NCBI GenBank assembly: GCA_964023205.1
Contig: OZ026847.1
Coordinates: 13,027,182-13,091,181, forward strand
Direction: 5' to 3'
DNA: 64,000 nt
Origin: Lutraria lutraria
Taxonomy: Eukaryota > Mollusca > Bivalvia > Venerida > Mactridae
Shown piece after piece: positions 24,102 to 37,000 of this stretch. A program made the translations under genes and the position numbers. Position 1 is the stretch's first letter, and each line of letters opens with the position of its first letter. Under the pieces are notes generated by a model, which worked only from the letters and a program-made list of their open reading frames with translations, did not search any database and had not been told where the DNA came from.

Positions 24102-25384
24102 TAAGTAAGTGGTATCTGTGATTTAACCGGATAGAGTTTAGAAACTATTTAGCGATGTATTACGACACAGTTATACATGAAATCAAAGTACTGAAAGTAC
24201 TGTCGGACTTGATTTTTACCGTACGAGGCAAAAGAGAGAAATGTGTACCCACATCGTTCGAGCCCATTTAACATTTAAAATTACGGACCGATTTTTCATT
24301 CATATTGTAATGCAGGTCATATGCATGTACTATGGTAAATGACATACGCTAAGGCTTTACTATAGTCCCTTTGCTAAAATTTTAAGATGAAAAAAGTCTG
24401 ATATTGGAAAGTTTAATGATTAGCACATTAATTGAAGACAATTTAATTGCATTAAAAACTCTTTATTGTACACAAACTAGTAAACAACACTTCAGTAACA
24501 GTAAATACAAACATTGATTCTTCTGGTTTTAACACAACAGAACATCGTCGCATTGAACACATTCAGGGTCACTTAAATCAAAAAGGTCCTGACACAGTAG
24601 AGTAAGACCTATATGACCTATAGTTAACCCGATGTTGCATGAAATATAGACGTGATTATGTAATTCTAAATAATCTGGCGTAAAAGGAACTCTTAAACAG
24701 CAATTTTTAAAAGCACGTATCCAGTAATTTACGTTCGTATTTAGCGACTCGAATTATTATTCGTAAGCCGCAGTTTAAACATTCAACCTTCGATAAATCA
24801 AACTCCCCACACCGGCTACGCTTTGCTACTAGCCACTGCGGGGAGCGAGTCTATAAATAGCGATTCCGTCATCAAACTAACACTTGTTGGTGTGAATATC
24901 ACGGAAATACGATTAGATATAAATTCGCTTTGTAATATCAAGAAATGTTGGAAAGGCACAAAACACATACATCGATGGTAGATTGTTGCAAATGCATGAA
25001 TACGTCCGTAGAGATGTTTCTGAACTATCGAACGAAAACCGAAAGTAGAACTACTTTTACGGCAAGAAATTTCATTGGACAGTGAATACGCGGTTTCAAT
25101 TCTACGCATTTGAATATCTCATGTATCTACCGACAAGCACTTATTTAGATACATGACTCTTTCCATGTAGTAACAATAAAATGATTTGAAATATATTCAG
25201 ATCTGACACACTTAATTGGGGAAATATTCCAGATACTTCTATATAAACACAACATTTAGTTGCGTACTAATTCCTTTATATGACATTCTTTTAACCAAGC
25301 TGTTATGGAGTCCAGCGACAAAATATAAGTCAACGATTACAAAGGACTTGATTTTGATAAAAATCAAGTCCAAAAATCAGTGCA
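24102..25384. other. Extra sequence inside the mariner, origin unclear
   Basis: About 1.28 kb lies where roughly 0.4 kb of coding sequence is expected. It includes a G+C-richer hairpin CTCCCC...GCTACG...AGCC...GGGGAG at about 24802-24845, a 97-codon minus-strand frame (24816-25109) without recognisable domains, and GGACTTGATTTT at both about 24204 and 25345, the latter in a perfect small palindrome with AAAATCAAGTCC. A secondary insertion is likely but I cannot define its ends. Confidence 0.4.
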
Positions 25385-25644
25385 AAATGGGTTCATCGGT
25401 TGCTTACAGATGAGCACAAGCAGAGACACGTCCTGACATCCAGGAAATGTTTACTACGATATCGAAGAGAAGGAAACAACTTTTTGTAAGATGAAACATG
25501 ATTTAACTGACGACGGAATTGACCTGTCAATGGAAGACGGTCGGTTCACCTACACAAAAGAAGGCGAAAGTACACAAGACATTAAGACAAACATATACAT
25601 TTACATATTTTTGCCCATCGTCTGAGGATGATTCACCAGCATGT
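25385..25644 (+). pseudogene. Mariner transposase, catalytic-domain fragment
   Basis: Codons 25385-25486 read KWVHRLLTDEHKQ and continue to LLRYRREGNNFL, matching the WVPH.LT.EQK and ELL.RYRREGDDFL signature of mariner transposases. Next, 25490-25501 encodes DET followed by TGA where the family has DETW, so the first catalytic Asp is present and the Trp codon is a stop. Further along, QKKAKVHKT (25555-25581) fits the PKK.K..KS segment, and DDSPAC (25627-25644) fits the HDNAPAH segment with the second Asp. Frameshifts separate the pieces. It is clearly dead. Confidence 0.8.
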
Positions 25645-25795
25645 ATGCCATAGTGATGAGCAAATGTCATGATCAATATTTCTGAAATTTTCAGATAGGA
25701 TCTTGTGTTTAAGGACAGCATGTTTTTCGTGCCTTTATCTAATTTCTTTCAAAAGTTATAAACTCAGTCCAGTTAATTCTGAGTCTCCCCTCGTA

Positions 25796-26320
25796 TTCTT
25801 TCAATGTAATCCGCGTTAATATAAGCCCCAGACTTCACATGCGCAACATTGTAATGGTAAAACTAATTCATCAAATAATTCCAATTTATGTGGTACTGAT
25901 ACATCTGTGAACTTCATATGGTACTTATTTAATTTAAAGATTGCTTTTTGATTTTTTCCGACTAAACTTGATTCTGCGTCTGCAAAAGTGTCCCCTTGTG
26001 TAAAAAACAATGACAAGATGGAAAAGGCTTTAACAATTTCAACTTGTTTGCCGTTTAAAGTAAAAACAGTGTCTTTGGCAACTTGCCAGCTTTTCTAAAT
26101 CATGGATGAAAAATAATACATTTCGTAACTTCAAAAGGCATATCTAGCATATTAATTATTACATGAAATTCATAGTTTTCCAAACGTTCGTTAAAACTTT
26201 AAGAACATCTTCACCAGGACAGAAATGATCATTTGGGTTGTTAACAGCCTTTAAATACAATTCGAAATAAGACAAAACATTTTCAAGTAACATTTGGCAT
26301 TTTTCTTTCTGTTGTTTCCC
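25796..26320 (-). pseudogene. LINE reverse transcriptase remnant, proximal part
   Basis: Minus strand, read leftwards. Around 26313-26165 the frame reads FELYLKAVNNPNDHFCPGED, resembling the segment before the RT fingers. Then, after an apparent deletion, FRKAGKLPK (about 26090) and LNGKQVEIVKAFSI...FFTQGDTFADAE (26060-25970) match the F.YLG..FT..GSF..A region. The frame 26016-25816 ends KLELFDELVLPLQ..ACEVWG, the LFD.LV.P...Y..EVWG motif typical of RT C-termini in CR1/RTE/Jockey-like LINEs. A one-base shift restores ADYIERI up to the mariner TA. The YADD catalytic region is absent. Confidence 0.7.
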
Positions 26321-26945
26321 CCCAAAAAACAATTTGGTTTGTTTAGTGTTATATTTTCGTTTAGTGATGCATATTTTTTTATATTAATTTTGATGGTATT
26401 TTTTATTTTTACAAGTAATTATCTATTCCGTTTGATTCGTCTGCTCTATATAATTTCAAGTGACCATGAAAACTTTTTTTTTGTATTTTGAACAATTCTC
26501 TCGTCAGACCATTTATTTCTACTGTCGTTTGAAGTTTTAACTTTAAGTTATTGGTTTAATTATCTTTTTGAACAATTTATCGATTGCATCATGCATGAGA
26601 TTTGCCAAACCGTTTATTATCATTATAAACAAGGTTCTGAATTTTCCAAACTACTGCTGGCGGCAGAATATCTTTCAATGAGCTTCAAATTATCAATAAA
26701 ATGATTTCAATTCAATAAATCAGTCATTCTAATTTTCGGTCATTTGACCTGCATACATACTTCGGTGTTTGAATTTGACTTGTGCATACTCATCGGATGT
26801 ACTTTCGATTTCAAACCCTTGATTAACTTATCTTCTAGAATGCATTCAATAAAACAAGGTTCATAAATCTTAAAAAACTTTATAAACCTGAATCTGTTAT
26901 TTTTACTCAGATCTGAATGCAATCAATATGCTATCGGATGATTAT
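26321..26945. other. AT-rich stretch, possibly more LINE
   Basis: I could not follow the LINE frame further upstream. The minus-strand frame 26740-26922 is unassigned. Confidence 0.35.
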
Positions 26946-27116
26946 TCAGGCGATAATTTCATGACCAAATAAAGACCATTATGTGAATAAAGGCCATTCT
27001 TTTAAAAAAACATCCTTGATTATCTTAAACAAAATAACCCCTGAATAAAGGTCATCTGTCAATAAAAGCAACAATTTGTCTTTTCATAGGGTAACCTTTG
27101 TTCACAGGTTTGACTG
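26946..27116. mobile_element. pogo/Tigger-like MITE, degraded left end
   Basis: Homologous to 21125-21272: ATGTGAATAAAGGCCATTCTTTT, CCTGAATAAAGGTCATC and the right end TTCACAGGTTTGACTG. The left CAGTCAAACC end is mutated (CAGGCGATAATTTC...). Confidence 0.6.
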
Positions 27117-27860
27117 GATATGTCTATAAAGACACATAATTATGACAATTATTTGTTGCACTTTTCAGGTTCTCCTAGTCGCCCGTCTGCTTTGTTTCTT
27201 GGTATTGGCTTTGATATATCTTTCCATTTGTACCAGTTTCGAATGAACACAAAAAGTATCACACAAAATTAACGCTTTTACATTCTAGGATAATTGACAT
27301 AAAATGTATTACATTCAAAGTAAACATTTTAGTGTCTGTCTTAGAAATCCTTCTGTGATCATACTACAATTAACATAATAGCTTTATCTTCGGGAATAAG
27401 ATATTATGGATGAAAGTATCATATGACGTGAATCATAGAGCAGACACTAATGAGCACATAGAACTACTAATATGTACGTTGAAATGAATTCCATTTACTT
27501 ATCAAATCAATATTGTTAAAAACTGATTTTTTGTAATCATTTGTAATAAAAACCACAAAATTGGTTTCTAAAGATTTCTGCAATATGTATAAAACACGGT
27601 ACAAAGAAAATACAGTCAACACGTAGTATATAGGATTTTGTATTTGGTAGTCTTACGTTTACAATGAAATCGACAAATTATTGTACAAGCTCTTACGTTG
27701 AAATGGCACATTCGACTGCTATGGTCATTTAAGGGCCACACCAGAGGAAGAGGTGATAAGATACAACAGAACCCTACTCTTATTTCTAATATTAGTTAGC
27801 TTTTTATCAATCTCGGTGACGGCACCGATATACGCTTTGAACATCCATTACCTTTGATCA
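27117..27860. other. Non-coding stretch
   Basis: A short perfect hairpin TCGGTG-acgg-CACCGA lies at about 27813-27828. No gene or larger repeat was seen. Confidence 0.4.
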
Positions 27861-28200
27861 TAAAGCCCCATTAGCTTTCTGGATGCTAAAATTAAGGTAG
27901 GTCTTATTTTACATACTAGAAAGATGTCTCAGTGAAACAGACTTTTACTTCCTATAAAAACAGTCTGAAATGTTCTTTTTTAATCACGAAGTACATGTAG
28001 AAATAAAGCACAAACTATATAGTTTTCAATGATATTGCAAAAAATAAGGAAAAGCAACTTACAACATTTTTATGAGATGTGACTAAAGAAAGGCATTACG
28101 TAAATATTGTTTCAGAGGGAATAAATATATATTCCTTATATCTTACTATACTTTTATCTATTGTTCTGTATCACTAAATTCAAAAAGCTAATGGGCCTTT
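27861..28200. mobile_element. TIR element related by its ends to the TTAAAGTCCC family
   Basis: The left end TAAAGCCCCATTAGCTTTCT and right end AAAAGCTAATGGGCCTTT are inverted. The right end of 45499-45835 (AAAAGCTAATGGGGCTTTAA) is nearly the same. The interior does not align with the other family members, so this is a sister element sharing only termini. Confidence 0.5.
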
Positions 28201-28856
28201 GGCTCGATATCTGATATTAAGACACTGAATATAAGCGTCCCTGAAATATCGAAAAGGCCGAGCCGAGATTCAAATATTTAATCCCTTAATCATTTACAGA
28301 ACTATGAACATTTACCTACCATGCTATAGTAAAACCACAGTTATGTTGCAAATCAGTTATATACATTATGTTAACCATTGTTTTATCTGTGTAATTTAAA
28401 TACAATGTACTAGTATGATCACTTGAGCCACTCCGCACTAATTCCAGAATAAAAGAAAGTTCTTCTTCCACTTTTTCTTGTTATTGACGATGTGTATGAA
28501 TGTATTGATATGAGAGACACTCTCCCTGATTTACGAGAACATGTCATGCTATGAAATCCTAAAATTTGTTACTGACTGTTTTTTTAATCTTGGTTTTATT
28601 GTTACATGTCCCTGTAGCATTGGATTGGCAAACATTTTGCTGTTCATAAACGAAGCATAGCCAAAATATTAAGGTATATCATCTATTTGTACCAAGAACC
28701 GAAAACGTTAGTACTGAGAAATAATGTATAATGATCATCAAAACGCGAATCTATTAGATGCAGCTGATTTGATTCAATCTGATATAGTAGGATAGATAGT
28801 CCGACAATTTCGGAAAATACTCCAAACCCAATACAAAAAAAAGCTTCACGTAACCT
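28201..28856. other. Non-coding stretch
   Basis: Nothing recognised. Confidence 0.4.
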
Positions 28857-29230
28857 TTTGGTTTCCCATAATCATATAAATGTATCGGTCGTAATAGTTT
28901 CTGTTTGTTCTATAACAGAGGAATCCGGTTAGTTTTCCTCCCGTGTGTACTTTATAGCACAAAAAATGTTTCCAAAACCAACATCATTGACAAAATACTA
29001 TTTATAGAACAGCTGTTTTTCCCCGCAGTCATATTATGCACACGGCATGAAGTGATGTCACGCGCTCTCTATACTTAAAGTTTCCAAAAGCAAATTTCAC
29101 AGCGAAATGCGTATTTTTGAAAATAAGGGGCTCGTTTCGTCGGTAATTATTATCTTGGGATAATATCAAGCAATTGTTGTTGTTTTTTTTGCATATATTT
29201 TTTTATAGCAAACAGCTAATGGAACTTTAA
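28857..29230 (+). mobile_element. TTAAAGTCCC-family MITE, copy 1
   Basis: Aligns with 45499-45835 and the reverse of 46222-46610: CTATAACAGAGGAATCCGGT, TTTTCCTCCCGTG., ACTTTATAGCA, AATGTTTCC, TTTATAGAAC and GTCACGCGCTC. It also keeps GGCTCGTTTCGTCGGTAATT and TTATCTTGGGATAATATCA, which 45499-45835 has lost. The left end is mutated (GTTTCCCATAATCATATAAA) and the right end is AACAGCTAATGGAACTTTAA. Confidence 0.7.
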
Positions 29231-32200
29231 TAGCTGGCGTTGGACAATGCGTGGTTTTATTTTGGTGCATTAAAAAAATCGCCAATTCTGGTCCTCCACA
29301 ATTATTAAATTTTCAAAAACGCTAATATTCACCCCCGCCAATTTAAAGACGTATGCAGCATCCCGTATTTCTAGTTTAAACAAATAAGGTAATATACATT
29401 GCTTATGCCGAACAAATTTCTCCCAGTGCTAAATGAAATTAAGTGTCTCCGCAATCTGAATACGTTCAGTCAATGTTTGGCACGGCTTCCGTGAAAGGCA
29501 ATATTTTGGGTTAGATTCTATGTAACACTTGTACTTTCGTTTTAATTCATTGTTAGGTTCTCTTATACCTGCAACATGTAATTAGTTCATCCTGGTACAT
29601 ATTCCCAATAAAATTCCGGTTACAAATATTTAACTTAGTGAAAAATAGCCGTATATCAATAAGTAAATCCATTTGTGAGTGCAGTTCTTGCGCCATACAA
29701 GTGTTCCAAGCTTATTATGCCACATCATATTGTTTTTTTATGTATCGTTGAGCTGACCTAATAATGGATGATTGTATCAGACAATTGGAGTGTAGGGGCT
29801 CTATAGATGCTGTACATCAATTAAAAGTTAATGCATTCCGACTGTGAGTATTGAAATGGTATCATATAGAAAGAAACCAGACTGTGGCAATTCCCAAGCG
29901 ATGCATAACAAAACAGACGAATGCTCCTTACGTCAAAAATCGCCAATATTTCTGACTGTATAATATATGTAACCTTAAATATCTCCGAGAAGAACTAAAG
30001 CTTTACTTCAGTAATAAAACTAGGTCATGCACAGCATTAATTCTTTATAGTAAAATATGTAACACAATTCACAAAAAGTACATCGGAATGCCGTGTTAGG
30101 GGTATTGAGTCATTGAAATATTTATGATGTCCGCCAAAGAATCATCCAGTCCCGCTATCTAAGGCCATCGTTAAAGTTGTCATGTTAATTGTGGTTACGT
30201 GATTAGAACATTTAACAGTGACAGATAGGTACTAAGTAGTTTATGTTAAGATTATAGTGAACATGATAGTACTGCAAATAAAAAGATGGTATAAAGAACG
30301 AAAACTACAGCACATTTATCAGGATGTTCATAAGAACCTTTTGTTAATGTTCGTATGAAATTATGGAAAACATACTTACTAGCAGATAAAACAAACCAAA
30401 CTAAACTTTAAACAAAAATCAACTTACTATAAAGCCACGCCTTCTATTTTTGTTTCGCGTTGATGGTCGTTGTTGGCCGGGTTCACTAATAGTCGCATGA
30501 ATGCGTAGGAAATGGACAATACATTTACATACTCGTATGATGGCTTAATTATGTTCGGTTTGCAATGGTACCAAGTAATGTGATTGAATTATCCGGGGGG
30601 GGGGGAGGCTAACCGAAAAACTATTTTGCGAACATTGGTCGAGTTATAACCAGTTGTACATTGTAATTGTTTGACATGAGTACACACATAATAAGTAAAG
30701 TCTTTAGTGTGGTTGCTATGACAGAAAATGTAGTAGATGAAACATATTCTCATATTTATAAAATGTCAACAATCTTATCATTCATAAAATTAATATAAAT
30801 GACACTTGATTAGTTATAATTAGTCTACAGTCTACAATGTCAGCCCTCTTTTAAAGCTCTCTTGTAAAGTCATATAATCCTGCCGTGATGATACCAAATT
30901 GAATACAGTTCATCCAATTTAATCCACCCTTATACTCAGTTATCTAGTCTAAAGGAAACATAAAGATTAGACGGGTTTCGAGAGAAGAAATGTTTTATAT
31001 TCAGATAAAATATACGTGGGTGGTTTTAAAAGATAAAGCAAAAAATCTGAGCCGACTAATTAGTGTCTTGAAGTTAGTTCCGGATAAGTGATGCAATGAC
31101 ATATAACCAAAATGTGTGGACCTCCGTGCAAGTCACCGATGTTTGCAAAGGTTTTGTGGAATTATGCAAGGATGTATAGATTGCTCTTACGGCTTAATTT
31201 TGTTCAGAATTGTCACCGAGGACCTTTTTATGGGCGTTCAATATGTGACCATGAAATGTGAAACCTCGTTTGTCTCGTAATTATAACTACTTTCAAAGAC
31301 ATATCCCTGCTTTTATTAGGTACGAAGATCTGTACAATTATCTTTCCATTGCAGAACTTAATAATTTTAGACAGACTCCATGGCAACATTTCTAAATGTA
31401 CAAGACTAATCATACTTTAACAAAAAATAATTTCATGTTTTCTTATAACAGGATTACAATAATTACACGGCTATCATTAGTTCCGTGACAGCAATGGTAA
31501 AGCCTTTGTATGCAAATTGCTACGGAAATACACTATACCCACAGCGAAACGAGTGATTTGATCTCTCCATTAATCTAATACGCATATAATGAGCGGATTG
31601 TATACAGAATGCTCTCAAAATTAATCGTGATTAGTTATTGAACATATCAATGAGAAAATAAATTGAAAATAAAATCGACATATATTTACGTTACAAGATA
31701 ACAGTGCGATCATACGTGGGTCTGGATAGTTGTTTATATAGACATGTAGGCTTATTGTGTGTGGCGGCTCCTTTCAACCCATTACAATAAAAATAGAAAA
31801 CATTAAAGCTTTCTTCCTAAGACATTCCATCTCGTTGTATGTGCTGTTTACGAAATTTTACTTTATGCTTTTATTTATTTTATTTACTTTATTTATATCT
31901 GCATCAAAAGTTGAAATATTTTGAAATTCTGTAATTTAATAAGTTTGCAAGTTTTTCTCTCTCTGTCAAATCCCATTTACAAGGACCACAGTGGAATTAA
32001 GGGGTTCCCCTTTTTGTTTCATCCTTGGTGTGGAAAGTTGTTAACCTTATACTACTTTTTGTTATTTTTTTAATCTTAATTAAAGTCTTTTCTTATATTT
32101 AAACTATTTGATATTTCTAATTAATACAATTACATGTATATCTTTTTTATTTATTTACCGTAACGTTAGAATAAAATACACCCAATGTCATATAAATCAT

Positions 32201-33799
32201 AATTTTCTATAGATATTCAGTTTATGTCGCAATAACATATCTGTGATATACGTACCTTGCTTTATATGCCTCTTTATACTGACAGAAAATAAATAGAAGA
32301 GTGTGAATGACGTGGTTCTGTTACGACTTCGGATGTGTGCCATGGTTGAATAGACAGTGTAGCCAAGCTGAAGTTTTGGAGGTTTTGAAGACGTGAATTT
32401 GATAAGAATTTGGACGAGTGCCCTGGTTGAATATATATGTGGCCAAGTTGAGAAATCTGTGATACTTTATATATTATGTCCTATTTATTTCAGATCGTAT
32501 TATACATGTATGTATATTTTCTGATCTCGGTCTAAATCATTTACTAATAGATAATGTTCGCGCTTATTTGATTGTATTCATTCACCAATCTTCTTGTCGA
32601 TATTTCCCACAACTTTCACTTAAAGATTCTTTCCATCAGTGTATAGCTTAGTTATTTAAATGATTAGATTCCAGACAAATGTTGTATTTCTCAACCAAAC
32701 AATATAAGACCACTACATTACATCCATTCAATTTAAAAAGTAAAACTCAGTGTGCTCATTGGTTGTCATCAGTTGAGGCTGAAAAATAAAACTTTGATGA
32801 TACTATTATGTAGAGTCAACATAATTCCGTACGTATATAATAAAATTATATATAAATATAGTGTTATACAATTTTTTCCAGGGGCAGAAATTTTAAAATT
32901 AAAACTAATTTCTAAAATCGATTTACCAATTACAGAGCCAAATGAGTTCCCTGAATACAAGTAGATATATAAATGTAATATCAATGCGTGTCAATCTAAT
33001 CATTATATAAGTTTGACTTTTGCTTCATTTAATTTTCTTTTGATATAACCTACATAAATATCGAGAAATATCATTCATTGGAATCCCAATAAAACATGTT
33101 CTCCATTGACCCTTTTCTGACAAATGCTTTTCTTCAATGAAGATTGATCAAATATAAACTCGTCAGACTACCCATTCAATGTGTATATGAAATATTGGAA
33201 TAAATGATAATTATCAGTATCTCGAAATATTAATTGGAACTTGACTTCATTACGAACGAATGATGCCTGACACGTGGGTACCCGAAGGCATCATTTATTA
33301 TACTTTTTACACAGCTTGTGAATAAGTGAGCGTATTAATCAATCCGTCTGTCCCAGGCCATAAACATTCAGTGCTCTGCAAGTTTATATGATGAAATATG
33401 TTTAACTGAGGGTAAAGGTTATCTTCAGCTATTCCAATTCATTCTCAATGCCTATTAAGATCATAAATGGCACCTTTATACAGGATAACGAATGGACGTG
33501 GAAATTTCATTAATTCTAGTAACGGTTTCCATAGACAAGTCAAATACCACGTGATCAGCTGGACACATTCGACGAGAATATGTATTTAATACATCAGTCG
33601 AAACAAGCAATGTCAGTGTTTACTGATACAACTATTACGATCACAATATGTTGTGCAATAAATTCAAGACTAGAAAAAAGTAATAGGTAGACAGCTCGAA
33701 ATACTTGTCTTTTCATGATTGTATTCTTTAAAGACCTCTTGCAAGAGAAGAACAACATACGGTCCATTCTGAATTTATTTCGTTGTTGGAATTTTGCCG
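29231..33799. other. AT-rich stretch with no supported gene
   Basis: A G run lies at 30595-30605 and an inverted repeat AATGATGCC/GGCATCATT at 33259-33267 / 33287-33295. Short frames (31228-31413 minus, 32752-32964 plus, 33594-33803 minus) are unassigned. Confidence 0.4.
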
Positions 33800-34012
33800 T
33801 CAAACCTTTAGGGTCGGCGCCATGGCAGTCACAGAGTCGGTTATTTTACAATTAGGATGACGATTATTGTCTGGTCCAATCTGCATCTTCAGATAATGGT
33901 ATGTATTGGATGTAGCCGCTTCTTTTATGTCGTCAAATATGTCTAGTTCTGTGAGTCTCCATTCTAAATCATTGTCTCGGATTTTATCTGAATTCAGTAA
34001 TACTTGTAACAT
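33800..34012 (-). CDS. Exon-like open frame, unidentified, minus strand
   Basis: Seventy codons from ATG at 34012 with mixed polar composition, e.g. DKIRDNDLEWRLTELDIFDD and NTYHYLKMQIGPDNNRHPN, unlike the Lys/Ile/Phe junk typical of this window. An in-frame TGA lies six bases upstream of the ATG. A plausible acceptor (ATTACTGAATTCAG) occurs early in the frame, so it could be an internal exon beginning near DKIRD rather than a start. No strong donor follows (GGTTTGA overlaps the stop). It lies downstream, on the same strand, of the putative first exon at 37907 and could belong to that gene. The family is unknown. Confidence 0.35.
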   Translation of the reverse strand: MLQVLLNSDKIRDNDLEWRLTELDIFDDIKEAATSNTYHYLKMQIGPDNNRHPNCKITDSVTAMAPTLKV

Positions 34013-37000
34013 GATTCAAGTTATTTGCTCTTACTTGACATATTCTGGATCAATTTCGAAATACTGAACTTTGGATCAGGATCAAACTATTTTTGTAGTA
34101 TGGTTATATTGGTCAATTACGAATCAATGACATTGATATACTTCTTTTGTATGATGGAACAAGTACATGACAGATCGGTTAATTTGACCATGACAGCCAG
34201 ACCATATTGTTGTAACATTGGATTAAACTATTCAGTCTAGCAACCCACACGTAGGGAAATAATGATGAATAGTTTTAGTACTCATAAAACGGGATCATAT
34301 ATGTTACATAAGTTACATCCATCTTTGTTAGCGATCACCTCCAAATAAATACCAGCCGGTGCAAAAGGGCATTATTTTAAACAAACGTTAGTCGCACATA
34401 ATTATGAAACACCATACTTACAGCAATATGAGATATATTGGATACAAATATACAATGCATCCTGTTCGATGTATAAACATGTTGGTTGAGCATTAGCTGT
34501 ACGAATATGCATAATTATTAAACACATGCGATGAGAATTAGTAAATGACATTAATGAGACCTTAATGAGAACTATTTGAATTCCGCAGAAAATGTTTAAG
34601 AGGTTGCCTAAAAAATAAATATATGCAAAATGAGTAGCACACCAAAGGCTTAAACATCATGTTGTAACACTTTCCAACGAGCAGCAAATCATAGACATGA
34701 ACTTGTTTTTGCTACAAGTATTATGGAGAAGTAATCAGTATGGATATGACAAACACCCATTGTTTGTAAAGACACAAGAAAAACAACGATGTAGCATCTA
34801 ATATGCATTGGGCCTACTTACGGCCATGAATGGAACATATTTACATGAATAACGAAATAGCGTGTTTGGTTCAATTAAAAATAAAACGAACTACTGCCCC
34901 TTGTAGAAAACAACTGCACAACAAATACTGCCGAGAGCGCTAGAGAGCTTCTAAATTCGACCACAAAATGTAAACCGTGTTCTACAGAAATTCATCGAAA
35001 CTTTGACATTGCACCCATCTGACAGAAAACATTTTGCATGATGCAGGTTCGTGCATTTATGACCCTTGTCGTATGTCATCATAGTCACTGAATGTATCAT
35101 GACAAGCACACTTTTAAAGATGGATATTTGAAACATCAAATATAACCAATCTCTGAGACATGAAGAAAAGTCAATGCGCTGTTAACCATTTGCAGATTTG
35201 CAATGAAATATTTAAAACGTTTGGCTTGTTTGCATGTAACTACTTTGTTGCTTGCAGCAGATTTTCAATGTAGTTTTTAAATTATTCATTGTGTATAATG
35301 ACATAATACAGAATTTTCCGCTAGTAAGCAATTTAAATGATCAACATGGAACTTTCAACAAACATTCTAAATTTGTTATAAATTAATGAAAAAAGCCAGC
35401 TATTGACAGAAGCATTTTACCGTGCCGACGACGTAATTTTACTTTTTAGTGTGTTTCTTCAAGGCCATAACTAGCAATAAAACCACCATAACAGTTCATA
35501 TGCACTTAAGTGGTTCGTTTTTTATTTAAGAAATGTTCTTAACAATAACACTTCATAAAACGTAATGTCATACATTTACAACAGTCAATATAAACAACTT
35601 TCAGAGTGTAATTATGGTCTGAAAACGAGAAGTACTCCTTCTAAACAAGTCTAAATCATTTCTAGCTTCAATCAATATACAAACAACGTTTGATTTAATC
35701 TTTATTTTATCTTACGCTCATACATAGGAAACTAATGTATTCAGGAACAAATAGTGAACATATGAAAACAAGTTGTAGCGTTCCACAGATGTATCGTATC
35801 CCTAACATGGACATTAAAGAGTCTGAGTGATTTACAAGGAAATTTAACTTAAAATCTAGAATACATTGATGAATTACAATAAACTCTATAGTTAAATTGA
35901 AATACTAGTGGTGTTACAAAAATGTGACCATGGGTAAATTTTAAATGACTCTTAAAAATAACTGAAATGTTGGGGAACATAAGTTTTACAGGGAAACACC
36001 CCCCCCACACAAACACACATTTTTCTGCATGTTTGTGTTCATCATAATTGTATTCTGTTCTGTAAATAAAAATAATCAAACGCATTTTAAACGATTACTA
36101 GTATCACGTTTGTTACACTGACTTTGTTACACAGTGAAAACTCGAATAAATATTTTATTGTAACAGTTACAAGAATGTTTTCAATGTAGTCAGATGATGT
36201 ATACGAATCTATAAATAGATTTCACTTTGCGTGAAGCAAAAAGAACCGTAACCATAGCAATTGTTTAGTTCTCAGATAATAATAATATTAATTAAAGCAT
36301 TGCCATTTTAAGGGTAGATGATATTCAAGTTAGGCCGCTAACATCAAGACTCGACACACTGGGCGAACAGAACTTTTCTAAAGTTTTTCGTTTACAGTAA
36401 AGTTGGTTTTGATTTCGCATGGTGACGCTAGTGCTACGATACACAGTTTTTGGGGAATTTTTTATTTAAAATTTGAAAAATATATTTAATGTAAAATGCC
36501 ACTTCTGAAACCTCAAGGAGCACACATCGGTGCATTACTGATCATTAATAAATCTCATAATGCATTTCAAAGCTTCGATGGAGTCGACGATGATACACTT
36601 AATGATATTCAAAGTGAGACGGGCATTCAGATTAAATACAAATCCGCGAATTTTACTTTAAATGATTGAGTTTGGCGTTTTCAAATCGGTCAATTAATTA
36701 CTGTATGGTGAGTAGATTACGTCAAATATTCATGTTAACATTATTTTTATTACATTGTAACGATGACTGATATGTTTCTGTCAGATAACAAAGAGAGAAT
36801 ACATGGTTGGCGCCGGCGATTGAAAAGGTTTATCTGGTGAGTGAGGAAGCGTATCTAGGCGAGCTTTAGTTAGATAGCGGGATAAAAAAGGATACAATAT
36901 ACTGGCACCACATGATACAAACAATCAAAATGTTGACTAATACACTCCCGAAACTACAAAGTTGCAAAGTTCTGAATACAAAGGACTATCAAAATAGATA

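Larger units (their letters stand above)
23816..25793 (+). mobile_element. Mariner-like element (MLE), decayed, inserted into the LINE
   Basis: The element is flanked by TA at 23814-23815 and 25794-25795. The left end reads CGAGGGACGATCCAGAAAAA and the right end, reversed, reads CGAGGGGAGACTCAGAATTA; both continue into ACTGGACTG. These are typical mariner TIRs. Transposase pieces on the plus strand lie at 24060-24101 and 25385-25644. At 1978 bp it is longer than the usual 1.3 kb MLE, and the excess sits between the two coding pieces. Stops and frameshifts make it non-autonomous. It lies opposite in orientation to the LINE it interrupts. Confidence 0.8.

Noticed and set aside
36808..36816. TTGGCGCCGG resembling an LTR-retrotransposon primer binding site
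   Set aside because: No LTR pair, polypurine tract, gag or pol relic was found nearby.
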